A stretch of DNA of 64,000 bases from positions 16,785,501-16,849,500 of the forward strand of contig JAZHRO010000054.1 of NCBI GenBank assembly GCA_037157565.1, given 5' to 3'. Position 1 is the stretch's first letter. Each line of letters begins with the position of its first letter. Source of the stretch: Thalassia testudinum. Taxonomy: Eukaryota > Streptophyta > Magnoliopsida > Alismatales > Hydrocharitaceae. Of this stretch, positions 23,001 through 35,600 are shown piece by piece. The position numbers and the translations under genes were made by a program. A model generated the notes under the pieces. The model saw nothing but the letters and a program-made list of their open reading frames with translations, did not search any database and was not told where the DNA came from.

Positions 23001-26000
23001 ATAAACCGTTCAATTCCTGCAAACAAATAGTACCTAAATCCTAAATGAATAATGCGTTTGTGCTTTTTGAGATAATAATCCCACATTGAAAGACATGATT
23101 ATCTAAGGTGCAAGCATTACTGATTGCTTTTGAATTGGATCTCACACTCTCACATAGGGTGCAACTTGATACAAATTATCCACATGCAATCTTGTACTGT
23201 ATCCATTTCCTGGAGCATGTGGTTATGGTTTATATGACTGCCTTGGATACAGAAATAGATATGAGTTTAAAATCAGAATCACCACATATATTTCCCACTT
23301 TTGGATTACACATATTGCTATTGTACATTCCTACTTCAGATATTACAAGCTATTTTGATTTTAAGGTTCTGTAAACAGCTGATTACTGTTATGCTTCTAT
23401 GATTCATAATTTTTCTATTCACTCATTAGATTACCCAGAGATTGTTCTCATGAAACCCTCGCCTACCCTAAATTCATCATATTTGTTAATGTTATGCTAA
23501 CAATATGCAAATCTATATATGTGTATCCACATCCATATTTGAAACAGATAGGCATATGGTAATGCCGTATACGTATGTATTCGTCTCCTTGCAGCCTGAG
23601 TTGGGAGCCATGTCAGAAGAAGGCCGAGATCTAACTTCCATGTCGCACATTGATATGGCTATGTATTGAACACAAAAGACGCAAATACAATGGGGCATGT
23701 TCAGAAAATAGAACCCCGTGAATGAAATTGTGAAGCACTTTTAAAAATGGTTGCCAACAATTTAGTTAAGTTCATTGTTCACATATCCTTCATTTTACAC
23801 TTTTAAAGTAAAAGTACGTGCTTAGTTAAAATGAGAAGTGCCAATATGTGACAAAGCAACAATCTAAGACTTTGTACTTATGAATTTGATTCTAACTAGA
23901 TATTTCTGTATCTAGTATAAAATGGAGGTTGTTAATTATTCATCAATTATAATTCATTGATACTCCTTTAAAAAATATATTGATACTGTCCCATATAAAA
24001 ACAATAAATTGACACTTCTCCCATGTACAAGGGCAAAAATGTCCAGTAACTATTTATCACTCTCACCTCACCCCACAATTGAGCTGCATACTACACCAAT
24101 CAACTAAGCATTTCATAATAATTTGGTTTCCACACATCCCTTATTATTATTATTATTATTATTATTAGAGTGAAAGGGGATTGAATCAGAACCACATGCT
24201 TTGGTCCTAGTTTCCTAGATAAGACCTGTTTTGGGCCCTGTGCAAATTCAAGATTGAGATTTGATATGGCAAGCAATGATATCATACGGGTGATCACAAT
24301 TCAGAAGTTATACCTTGTCGGGTGAAAGGAGAACCGAGAAATCCTTAAAGCATCTTCATTGACCTAAAACAGGCTTTGCCATGGGGTGAGTATGAAGTGA
24401 AGACTACTTTTTTGGAGAGGTAGACTAAATGGAATCTTAAAGGAACAAATTGATTATCTGAATTCTACTAAAAAAAGGATATCAAAGTTTGATCACAAGG
24501 GAGCTGCCTGCCCTTGGGCTAGAAAGTTTAGTAGTTCCTCATTGTGTCTGTTGGGCTTGTTTGGAATGGGAGATAAGTTAGAGGAGGTAGTTTTTATGTG
24601 GTGGAATGAAACTTGGAAGGCCCTTATTGGTGTTTGGAAGAGGGGATAATTCCAGGTAGGCTGTTCAGAAGAGGGGGTAAATGTAAATATCTGAGGGGCA
24701 AAATTCTGCCAGAGGATAAAAGGAGGGATGAAAAGTTCACCTCCCTCCAGGGAATTTTTTTAACATGGGATAAGACACCTAACCTGGGCATCTGGGATTT
24801 CCTATCTGATGTAGGACATGATTGAAGAATTATAGATGAGTCCAGCCTGCCTGGATAATAAATATTTTTTGAATCGGGTTTGATAAATAATCAAAATACA
24901 GAAAAGTCCAATTTAGAATTAAAAGTCTCTTTATCGCTGAAAGTTGGAGGCTGAGCTGAGTTTGATTTTTGATTTGCGAGGTAGGGATAGGGTGGAGCAT
25001 TCAGTTGGACCCGATCTGGCCCAAACCCAAAAAGGCCCATATAATTTCTAGGGCCTTGGGCTGGCCCAAATTTTTTACTAAATCAAGGCTCAGACTCAAC
25101 ACAAGGCCCATGTTTATGGGCCTGGGCCGGGTCAGGCTGGACCTGATTTCAGAGTTTGGGTCGAGTTTTTGGTCTGGGTCTAGAAAGTTCGTTAAGGCCC
25201 ATAAAATTTGTTAGGGCCCATTTTAATAGATTTTTCAATAGGATCTACGAAAACCTACCAAGGCTCATTTTCTATTGTTATCTGGATAAGGCTTAGTCAG
25301 ACCCGTTAAAATTCAAGTGAGGGAGGGAAGGGAAGGCAATGCTCTAAAGTCTAAAGCCTAAAACATATTATGTGGGGGAGGGGACATATATTTAAATGGG
25401 CCCAACAGTCTCTTTAGGGCTTTTTTGGTTTTGGCCAGGCCCGAACCTGAAATTCCTTAAATATCAAGGCTTGGGCCCGACCCATATAAAATTCAGGCTC
25501 AAGCTGAGTTGGGTTTTTTACGGGTTAGGTTCGGGTTGGGCCCGGATTGACCTGGGTCCAATGTTTCACCCTAGGTAGGGACCCTTGGCCTTTTGTAAAG
25601 TAGAGTAAAACAAATATTCGTGTAATCCGTTAGGAATTGTTTGGTTGTCGGACTTTCTTTCATGGGATAACTCTATTTTGTGGTGGGATAGGGGAATTAT
25701 CCTTGAATAACATCATTTTTTTATTTGGTTGGCTTATGGGGGATCATGGGATAAGATGCACATATATAATGTTTGGTATGTAGTTGGTGTTTGTTTGCGG
25801 GGATTGGGGAAGGGATAACATGGCAGTTATTGGGTGAAATCATGTGAAAGGTAGTTGAAAATGTTGTCTGCGACCATTTAACCCCTCTATTTCTGAGGGC
25901 CTCAAAGGGGAAAGTAGGATGTTGGTATTGAAATCATGCAAAAATCCCAAGTGATATTTCAAAAATTGTTGGTGATATTTGATTTAGGTGCAAAAATCAT

Positions 26001-29000
26001 CGGTAATATTTGGTTTAAATGCAAAAATCGCTGGTGATATTTGGTTTAGATGCAAAAATGACTCGTGATATTTGGTTCTAAGGGGGGTGAGCGGCGTTGC
26101 AGGGCACACCAAGCTTGTAATTTAGGGAAAGTGGGTGGCCGTGCATCCTTTTTACAACGTGCATCACAAAACGCGTTGCAAAAGGTTTTTCTTTACATAT
26201 TTGCAAGGCAGAAAGGGGTTGACCAGTGTAGGTACAAAATTCTCACGTGCATGTGGGCCATCATGTATAATGGGGGGTATAGTAATGCACCCTATTACAT
26301 CATGGGTTGAGTGGGAGAGGTCATGTGGGTGGTAAAGAAAGTGTCTTAGGGTAGGGTTGGGGGGGGGGGGGGGGGGGGTGTGGAGAAGCGAATATACAGA
26401 AAGGATTTACGTGGGGTACAGGGGCAACTCAGCTTCTGTTCAACTATTTAGTAATGTCCAATGACATCTCATGCCCCTATTTATAGAGGGGAACCCTTAC
26501 AAACAACAGCAATAACAACAAACAAGCTTTTTTTTACACTAAGTGGGGTCAACTGTATGGATTCTTTATCTCTACTCAATTTTATTTTGATCTATTTTTA
26601 GGCTTAACTTGAAGTGATTGAGATCATGTTTAATAGTTTCCTTCTGACACTTCATTGGTTTTTCTCACCCTTTCCTTGTAGGTTCAGCCTCTAATCCCTC
26701 ACATCTCCTGATTAGGGCATTTACTGCCCTTTTTTGCAAATGTCTAAATTACTTTAGATGTGTCTCTCCCATTTTATCTTCTCTTGGTGCCCCTTCAACC
26801 TTTTATCGGATAATCTTATTTGACCTCACTCCTTCCTTGTCGGTTCAATCTCTAATTCCTCACATCTCCTGATTGGGGCATTTACTGTCCTTTTTTGCAA
26901 ATGTCTAAACTATCTTAGACGTGTCTCTTTCATTTTGTCTTCTATTGGTACCCCGATTTTGAAATACGATCCTTGTATGACGAGATGTCCATCTTAAGAT
27001 CTTTATTTTTGCCATGTAATCTTTTGCACATGTCTATGTTTGACGGGCTAAAGGAAGAGGAAAAATTGCTTTTACTCCTAAATTAAATAGGACTAAAAGA
27101 AATGAGAGTGGAAATAAAATACCAAATAAATTACAGAAAATGCTGCACCACTATGGCAAGTGTTATCCCTGACCAAATAAGAGTCTTCTGCGGAAGTCTT
27201 GCCTCCCAAATGGGTCCATCAAAAATAATGAGATGCCTCCAAGGGATTATAGAAGGAAATGTTTTGTGAGAGTGGATAATGCAGGCAAATCACTTATTGC
27301 AAATGCCCTTTCTATTTTGAATTATAATCTAAAAGTTAGTTGTTCTATATTAACAAAGAATCAGGTGGAATATGACCTTTACATTATATTTTATTATGCT
27401 TGGTTTGTTAGATTTGATTAGTTTTTGTTAGTTAAGAGATGTGACAAGGAGATTTTAGTTTTCTTCTTATTTTCCTTTTCTGTTTTTTTTCCCAATTTGT
27501 CACCTTTTTTCTACAAGAGGCCACTATAGGGTCTTGTGCTTGAATGAATGAATGAATGGTTGTTATTCCCTCCTTGGGTTTACCTCTCCTTCACGTTTAT
27601 CCTCAACTTTGTGCAACTTCACACCTTCATCTTCCCGAATCATGTGCAGCTTGGCACATTTCTTCTCTCCTCAACATTCTTTACATTGTCTCAACCCTTT
27701 ATTCTTCTGTCTGCATTAATTGATGTCAGAGATAGTTTTTGGATCTAGATGCAATTTCATGTCTTTCTATTGATCTACTTGTTTGTTTTAGGAAAGCAAG
27801 ATACGAGACCAATTGGGATATTTCCTTGTTAAATAAAATGAATGAGCGGAAGCATAACATGATATAAAAACATAAACGATAAGAAATACTTGGGTTTACG
27901 TGGAAACCCCACTCATGAAGAGCGGGGAGAAAATCATGGGAGAAGGCCCTGACAGGGTGAGATTATACTATTCTTCTTAAGAAACAAATAGGGGTACGAT
28001 AGCCTATTTATAGGCTTTCACACACACCACACTTCTTCATTCTACTATGTGGTACTAAACGTATTACTACAACACACCCTATTCTTTCAACACTCTCTCT
28101 CAAGCTGGAGCATGGAATGCTCAGCTTGCATAAGAGATATTTCCACTCTACAAAGCAAAAACAACAAATAAAAATGATGTTGCGGGGTCATGATTGCCTT
28201 GTGTTGCCAGCTTCTTTGCATCTTTACCTTGCTTGTAGACGGGTGTAGGTAGGAGTCCGGAGATGAGCCATAGACAATTGATCTGATGCTGTTGGGAAAA
28301 TAAGCTCTCACATTCCTTTAGGATGTTGTTAGGGTTTGTTTTACTTTGATTTTGTTCAATTTTGTTTGGTGATTTGGTTAGCCTTTATTTAGGAATTCAG
28401 TTAGAGATTTTTTTGTTTATTTTAGATTTTCTATTTTTCTCCACAGGAGCCACTCTCAGGGCATGTCCAAAATTTCAGGGTTGAATTAAATTATTTTGAA
28501 TCATTTGGCTGTTATCTCTTCTCTCCTTGTACCAGTTTAGCTCCTCCAAGCAATGTTCCCAGATCAGGATTGGGTCTTGACTTGTGAAAATTGACCTGAA
28601 TTGGTTGAACCAGGTTGGACCTTGGTTCAATGTGGTTGGATTGAATGATGACGTTGCCAATACTTTAACCAGAATTGTGAAGAAAAAGTGGTTGAGCTGC
28701 TGCATTGAATCAATTTGAATCAGATACACGTGCTTCATATATATAGATATAGGATGGATGCGCATTGTGCTCATAAAAAGTTATATGAGCACAAGTTCAC
28801 CAATAGATCATAATATAATGGTTATAAATAAAATCACTGGTTCTAGAGAAAAGTGATTTTTCAATCATGTATTTAATGTAAAAAATATTAAATTAGCAAT
28901 GACACAATCATGTACGAATTTTCCTTAAAAGAATGAAGGTGCTTGTAGTTGTAAATGAGAAATTGAAACTAATCATGCGTGAAAAATTGAAAACATTTCT

Positions 29001-29587
29001 TAAAAGAGCACATTGACACCCTACATGATAGAATTGGAGTTGTAATACAATCGTAATACAATTGCATAAAGAGTTATATTACAACTATATAGAAGTCGTA
29101 ATACGTCAATTAGATAAATCTTTAAATGTGATACTTGTAATACAATTCAGATAATTGTAACGCAATCGCATTACAATCGCATAAAGTGTTGTAATACAAC
29201 TATATAGAAGTTGTAAATCTGTAATACATTGATTAGATAATTTTTTAATTGTGGTACTTGTAATACAACTTCATTTTGTTTAAAAGTAGAGAGTTGTAAT
29301 ATGATGAAACAGTAATATAATATAGTTATTTTTCAATAATTGATTGTTTATATTCCAAATATGGTTAATGGATATAGTTGTTAAAAAACTTGGCATTTAT
29401 GTGAAACAATCCTTCCTAATAATTGATTGAGTATATTTCAAAAATGATGGATGATTTTCTAAACTAACTTTTGACATATATGGTAGTTTCTATTAACGAC
29501 AATAATGATTCAATGGACATGATTGCATGCTCATTTAATATCTTTTGAGTATGGTGCTTAAAAGATATTTTTCCTTTATATATATAG

Positions 29588-29618
<31 letters not shown>

Positions 29619-32600
29619 TGATGCTTATAATTTTGGTTAGAGTTACTTTCATGTATGTGACTTTATATAATGCTTACATAAGAGATGTATCTGCCTTCCT
29701 CCAAGAGACTAACAAGAAAAAGTGGAGTTCCTCGGATTGTGCATTCTGATGGGAGGAGCAATTATCTTGCAAATTGTTTAGAAAAGGTGATTTTTTTGCA
29801 GATTGTTCAGGACAGGAAAATTGAGAAATTAGAGATTAGAGGCTTGATAAGTATATGGAAGGGTGTTGGATCCCACCTGCTGATACTACCCATCTTTGTT
29901 TGTTGGCATTAAGCAATGGTAGGAATTGAAAGTGTGCTAGTTTAACTTGGCATGGTAGGAACTGAAGGGACACTGATCCAACCATAGTTGAACTGGTTCA
30001 ACTAGATAAACGGTTAAACCAGTTGGACCAAAAATGCATCAAACTGAACCAAAATGCCTAGTATTGGGTGCACCGACCACCGTCTGCCCGGTTTGCCAGT
30101 TTGATTGGTTGACCTCCTGTCCTGTCCAAGTTTTAGAACACCACCTCCAAGCACAGTTGGCCCCTTCTTGTTCTTTCTCACTGTCCATCCCAATTCATTT
30201 ATCTATATTAGTGAGTGAGAGGTACTAGGTGGAAGGTGCAGTGCAAAATCCCAAAGGATGTGTGCACATGTTTGTGCCATACATTAATATATCATTCCCC
30301 TTCATGTATAACCTCCTTGTTACCTTTTAATTTTACTTATATTTATGTACAAATGCTATTGCACATATAACCTCAAATGTTTTACATTGTTCATGTCTAA
30401 TGTCCTCTGGGTCTATACTGGAAACATCTTCGAAGTAAGTGCAGTTTTTTTCGTCTTATTCATCCAGCACCTATATATTTGCATCTCTATTGTCCCCTCA
30501 TCATGGTGTGAGATTCCTGGTTGGCAAAGAAGATTGATGCACTCATCCTGTCTTTCTGGTTTCTGGTCCTCCAAGGACATACCCTCTTTCTATCTTTCTT
30601 TCTTTTGTTATAATTCTTGACAATATCTGCATCCCCTCTCTTCCTTGGATGTTTTCAGTTGGTTTATTGTTCTTATCCGAGCAATGTTGTTCAGGTCTTT
30701 TCTGATCTAGTAAGGTTCTTTTACTTGCTTTCCGGATTTGATTTCCTTTTATGGGTTGTTGAAGTGGTGATGAACCTATCAAATGTATCTAGTTGGGATG
30801 AGTTTGAATGCAAATATTTTGGAGATATAAACAGGTGGTTGGTTATGTGAGTTCATTTGGTTTTAGTTTTATGTGATCAGAGAGGAAAACCGTGTTTATT
30901 TCATTTATCGAAGTTGAGATTCTAATCCTGTTACCCAGGTTGCATTTTATTTTCATCTTGTTCCATGGGTGGAACAAGATCTGAGGGTACAGCCGTTGCA
31001 GGTCAGAGGACACGTCAATATTTGATAGTTTTGGGCACGTGTTAAGTGGAATCCTCTAGTTCTAATTTCTTTTTTGAGCTAAACTATTCATATTTATAAT
31101 TGGATAAAAATGAATTGCCACATTTTATTACTTCCAAATTTAATGAGGTGATATTTTTGCCATATTTGTTTTAAATAGAGAAGGTTGGGAATCTGTTGAT
31201 TGGGATCCTTGAATTTGTACCATTATTGCTCTTGGATAACTATTATCCTTTTGAGTTCTCTCGATGGGCACTGGGCCAGTCCCCTTTTCAGTTGGGGGAG
31301 ATAGCACATGCCTGTAGGTTCATGTATGCCTGCCAAATTTTAGTCATGGAAGTTTTCTCTTTTATGGTAGTCTTCGGTTCTTGTTTGCACCTAACCCTAC
31401 TAATATTTATGGTACTTTGTTTGCTTTAATGGTGTTATTCTAATATCTTCTGCAGGGAAACATACCTGTTGCTAGTATATATGCTGGAAAGGAAAGCCTG
31501 GAGCTTAAGGGAATTGTGATACTTCACGAGTTAAATTATCTTCTGAGTTTGTTAATTCTCTGTTGGCATTTTTCAAAAAAGCCATTTCCTCTATTTTTAG
31601 AAGCAACTGGTTACTCACGAGAAGATGCTCTTCTTCAGGAACCCAAAGCAGGGGTAAGTAGAGAACAAGATACCTTGATTATCTAATTTGTTTTTGTTCT
31701 AGTATATGATATGATAACTCTTTGATTTTATTAGCTGTATTTCATAACTGCAAGATCTCTACTTGAGGATGACCCTGATATTGCTCATTTGGATGTAGTA
31801 TTTTAGGATTTTTCATTCAATGCAATGTTGTGGAAAAAAATGTCTTCTTCCGCAATATTAACCTCTGATGTCCCTTTGACTTACCAGTGCCAAATGTGCA
31901 TCATGATTTGACATGGTTCCTACCCTTTTCATGCTGGAGTTGGGTAATATCTAGATATCTTTTTGGATCCTGAGTTGTATGCCAAGGTAGATGTGAAAAT
32001 GCATGCTGTATTTGGTTTTGCTCTTTGAGTACACTATGTTTCTTCCCAAGACATCCAAGCACACAGTCAATCGCACAAGCATCATGCATCCTGATGTCTT
32101 GTGCTGACATAATAGACTGATATGGTGAACTCTAGATATTCCCGGACTAAACCATTGTATCGTGAATCTCCATCTTGCTGTATTTTTGGTATGCTTACTA
32201 CTAAATGTTTGTGCTTTTATGATTAGCTTTGATGGTGTTAAATTTTCCTTGTGAAATCATGATCCTACAGATTCTGAAGCCAGCTTTTACAATTCTCATC
32301 AACAAAAACAAAAAGTCCTTCCTTCTTGTGATAAGAGGAACACACAGCATCAAGGATACACTGACAGCTGCTACTGGTGCAGTGGTACCATTCCATCACA
32401 CTGTGTTACATGGAGGTGGGGTGAGCAATGTGGTTTTAGGATATGCACATTGCGGGATGGTGGCAGCAGCACGCTGGATTGCAAAACTTGCTGTTCCATG
32501 CCTACTAAAAGCTGTTAAAGAATACCCTGATTACAGAATCCAGGTATGGAGGGGCTATACATGCTACCAATGTTATGCTTTCACAATGGGATGCTTACAA

Positions 32601-35600
32601 GTGAGTTTGTAAAAATTTTTTTAGGTTGTTGGGCATTCTCTGGGTGGAGGAACAGCTGCACTTCTAACCTACATGTTGCGAGAGCATCAAGAATTTAGTA
32701 CTGCTACATGTGTGACTTTTGCTCCAGGTTCTGTCTGCTGGACATCGTTAGTTATACCAAGTTGTCCTAAGCTCATATATCTTTTGGAAAGGGTCTGAGC
32801 TCATATATTATGTATCTTTTCAAGACATTCCAACTTTTTCGCTTAATTCCTTTAATGACACATGATATTTGTTGTTAGTTATATCTCAAATGAAATATAA
32901 ATAACTTAAATTTCTGCACTAGGACACGCTCTTGTGATCGCACCTTAGAGTAATTTTCATTGGTATGTACATAATTAAACTGTTAAGCACTGATAGTTGT
33001 GGAAGGTAAGATATATATAGATCGATGATGAATTATGAGAGCATGACATAACTTATCAGGAATCTTGTGCTGTTAACTGGCAAGGGCCTCTTTTGAGCTT
33101 TGTAATTGGTGGTTAATTTGGACGATGAGATCAGGGATGAGAAAAGTACTTTAAAAGCCTTAAAAGATGTGGAACATTTCTGGGAACTTCAACTTCTATT
33201 TTTTTGCCAATGCATTTTGATCATTATGAAGACACTATGCTTTGTCACGTATTCACTGACTGTATGTTCTTCTCGATCCATGCATTTGTTCATATCTCAT
33301 ACTTTTTAGTTGGGTCATCTCAGTTTTTGCTTAAACTCTGACAATGATATTTTGGTGGACAGCTGCATGCATGACATGGGATTTAGCAGAATCAGGCTCA
33401 CCATTTGTTACTTCAGTTATCAATGGAGCTGATCTGGTGCCAACATTTTCATGTGCTTCAGTGGATGATCTACGTACTGAGGTAGTACAACCTTTTGGGA
33501 CATTATTTACTCTGGTTTATTTGAGAGCACGAGCATCGGGAGTTTAGAGTATTTGCGTTTATCTTAAAAGGTTTTATGTAGGTAACAGCTTCTGCATGGT
33601 TGAATGAACTGCGGAGTCAAATTGAGCAGACAAAAATTCTGAGTACAGTCTACCGTTCTGCATCTGCCTTGGGATCTCGGCTTCCATCTATTGCCAGTGC
33701 AAGAGCAAAGGTGGCTGGTGCTGGTGCAATCCTTCGTCCAGTCTCTAGTGGCACACAGGTTTGAAATGATTTGAAATCCTCTTCATACATTTCCTATTAA
33801 AAGAAATATTTACTTTCCTTAGTTTGATTATGTAGTGACCAAAATGAAATGATGACCTTGTGTGGGATCAATAAGGTAATTGTTTCATGCTGTCCTGCTT
33901 ATTAGAGGATGCAATTTATTATGAATCATTAATTTCTTAGATTTTTTCTTACTCTTCCACTTAGCAGTTCATCTGTTTGCGGAAGTGGCGGTCATGTGTT
34001 CTGGCTGGCCGAATCTTGCCTTTGGTAATTCATGGCCAGTTTTCCAATCTTGTAAAACAGACCTTGACAATGTGAAGTTGGACAATGGAGAGGGAAAAGA
34101 AGGGAGAAACTCTTAAGAACTATTTTAAGCTGACTTCATAAGCTACCACAAGCGTTGAGATAGGAGAGGCAGCTTAGCAGTTTACACTTGATTTTTCTAA
34201 TTTTTCGATGAAGCTCACATATCCTTCATGATAATTTATACGTATTTAGGCACTTCATCCTTCATTACATGATGTGCTCAAAGAATGCCACTTATAGGTC
34301 AAGGAGAACTTGCTTCTCGTCCCGTCATACCTTGCCCTCAACCTTACTAGCTACTTGTCATCACCACCTTCATCCTCGATCCCATCATTTGGATTCTCAC
34401 AGCTGCTTTCAATCCTCTCTTCACATGTCCGAAAATGCCAACAGTGACAGTGTTAGCAATGTCAATGGGCCATCTCTGCTTCTTGTTCCAAATCTAGAGG
34501 TTTTGCTGCCTGCTGGGGCTTGCCTTTTACTTTATGGGCAATGATAGCTGCTCTGGATATTCATCCAGGAGGAACTTCATAATTCTGTTGTAGTAGGCAA
34601 TGACATTTTGTGAGAAGAGGATTGAGAGTGATCCATTTGTTTGTAGTATTTGTGGGTGTGGAGGATGATCTCAACCTCCATTGTGGAAAGGAAGTGCTTG
34701 CCAGAGAAAGTGATTAGACCACTGGAGCTGGCACAAGTCGATGGATCTTGGGATGGAGGCACTTATAAGTGTCTGCAATGCCCTGTAAGCACCTATACCA
34801 TGTCCATGTGGTCACTGATTGTCATATTAATTTCTCAGATGAGCTGTTGTGGGAAGTTGAATCTAACTGGGAGGCTTTGAACCAATCTGTAAATTCTGAT
34901 ATGGCAGCTCAAGATATGGCTACTTCAGAAGTGCTGAGGGGACTGCATTTGAGGGTGACCTTGGAGACAGTGTGGTGCCACTAAGGTACTGTTCGATTAG
35001 AGGGACATGAAATGATGGATAAATAAGGTATGATAAATAAGTGAGAAATATGTTGCTTATTTCCTTTTGGATCAGCGAAAATGTGAAATTAAACAAGAAA
35101 CTTCAGATGGTATTTTGTTTATGGGATAAGATGTAATTACGGTTTGGTTGATTGTACTTTATGTCCCATTAGAGAGAAGGTACAGTTCTCAGGGAACAAA
35201 TAAGAAGATTGAGTTCATTCCAGTTATGAGGTGGAATAACTTTATCCTGGAATACGGATGCCTATTCTGGGTTAACTTTAACTCAGGCTAAGTCTTGCCA
35301 GATGGGGGATAGTTCTGCTTGTTTTGCAAAATAAATGATTCCAAAAGATTAAATGAGAGAGACATTTAAGGTACTTGAGGCATTTGTGGAGAAGGCTAGC
35401 TGATGTCCCAATTCAAAGGTGTGTGAAGTTAGATGCTGAGTTTTACATGAGGTAGAGAAAGACCCAAGAAGTGATGGAATGAAGCCATTAGGCATCTTAT
35501 TGTCTTAGAATGGCCTAGAGCTAAGTGGAGTTGAAGAATTTGTCATTGACTCCACTCAATGTGGGAAAAGGCGTGGTTGTTTTAGATGGAGTGTGGAGAC

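Larger units (their letters stand above)
28321..31455 (+). other. End of lipase intron 1, no gene seen
   Basis: AT-rich intron DNA with a 115-bp tandem duplication (about 29040-29290) and a (GA)n run (29588-29613). Short ORFs have no recognisable domain. The acceptor is TTCTGCAG|GGAAAC at 31455/31456. Confidence 0.6.

Noticed and set aside
26341..26400. 20-base G run as a G-quadruplex or regulatory element
   Set aside because: A plain homopolymer in intron DNA. Its length is also prone to sequencing error, and nothing nearby gives it a role.
34984..35200. MITE start resembling TAAGGTACTGTTCGATTAG
   Set aside because: It resembles the left end of the MITE at 22730, but no matching right terminus or second TAA could be placed.
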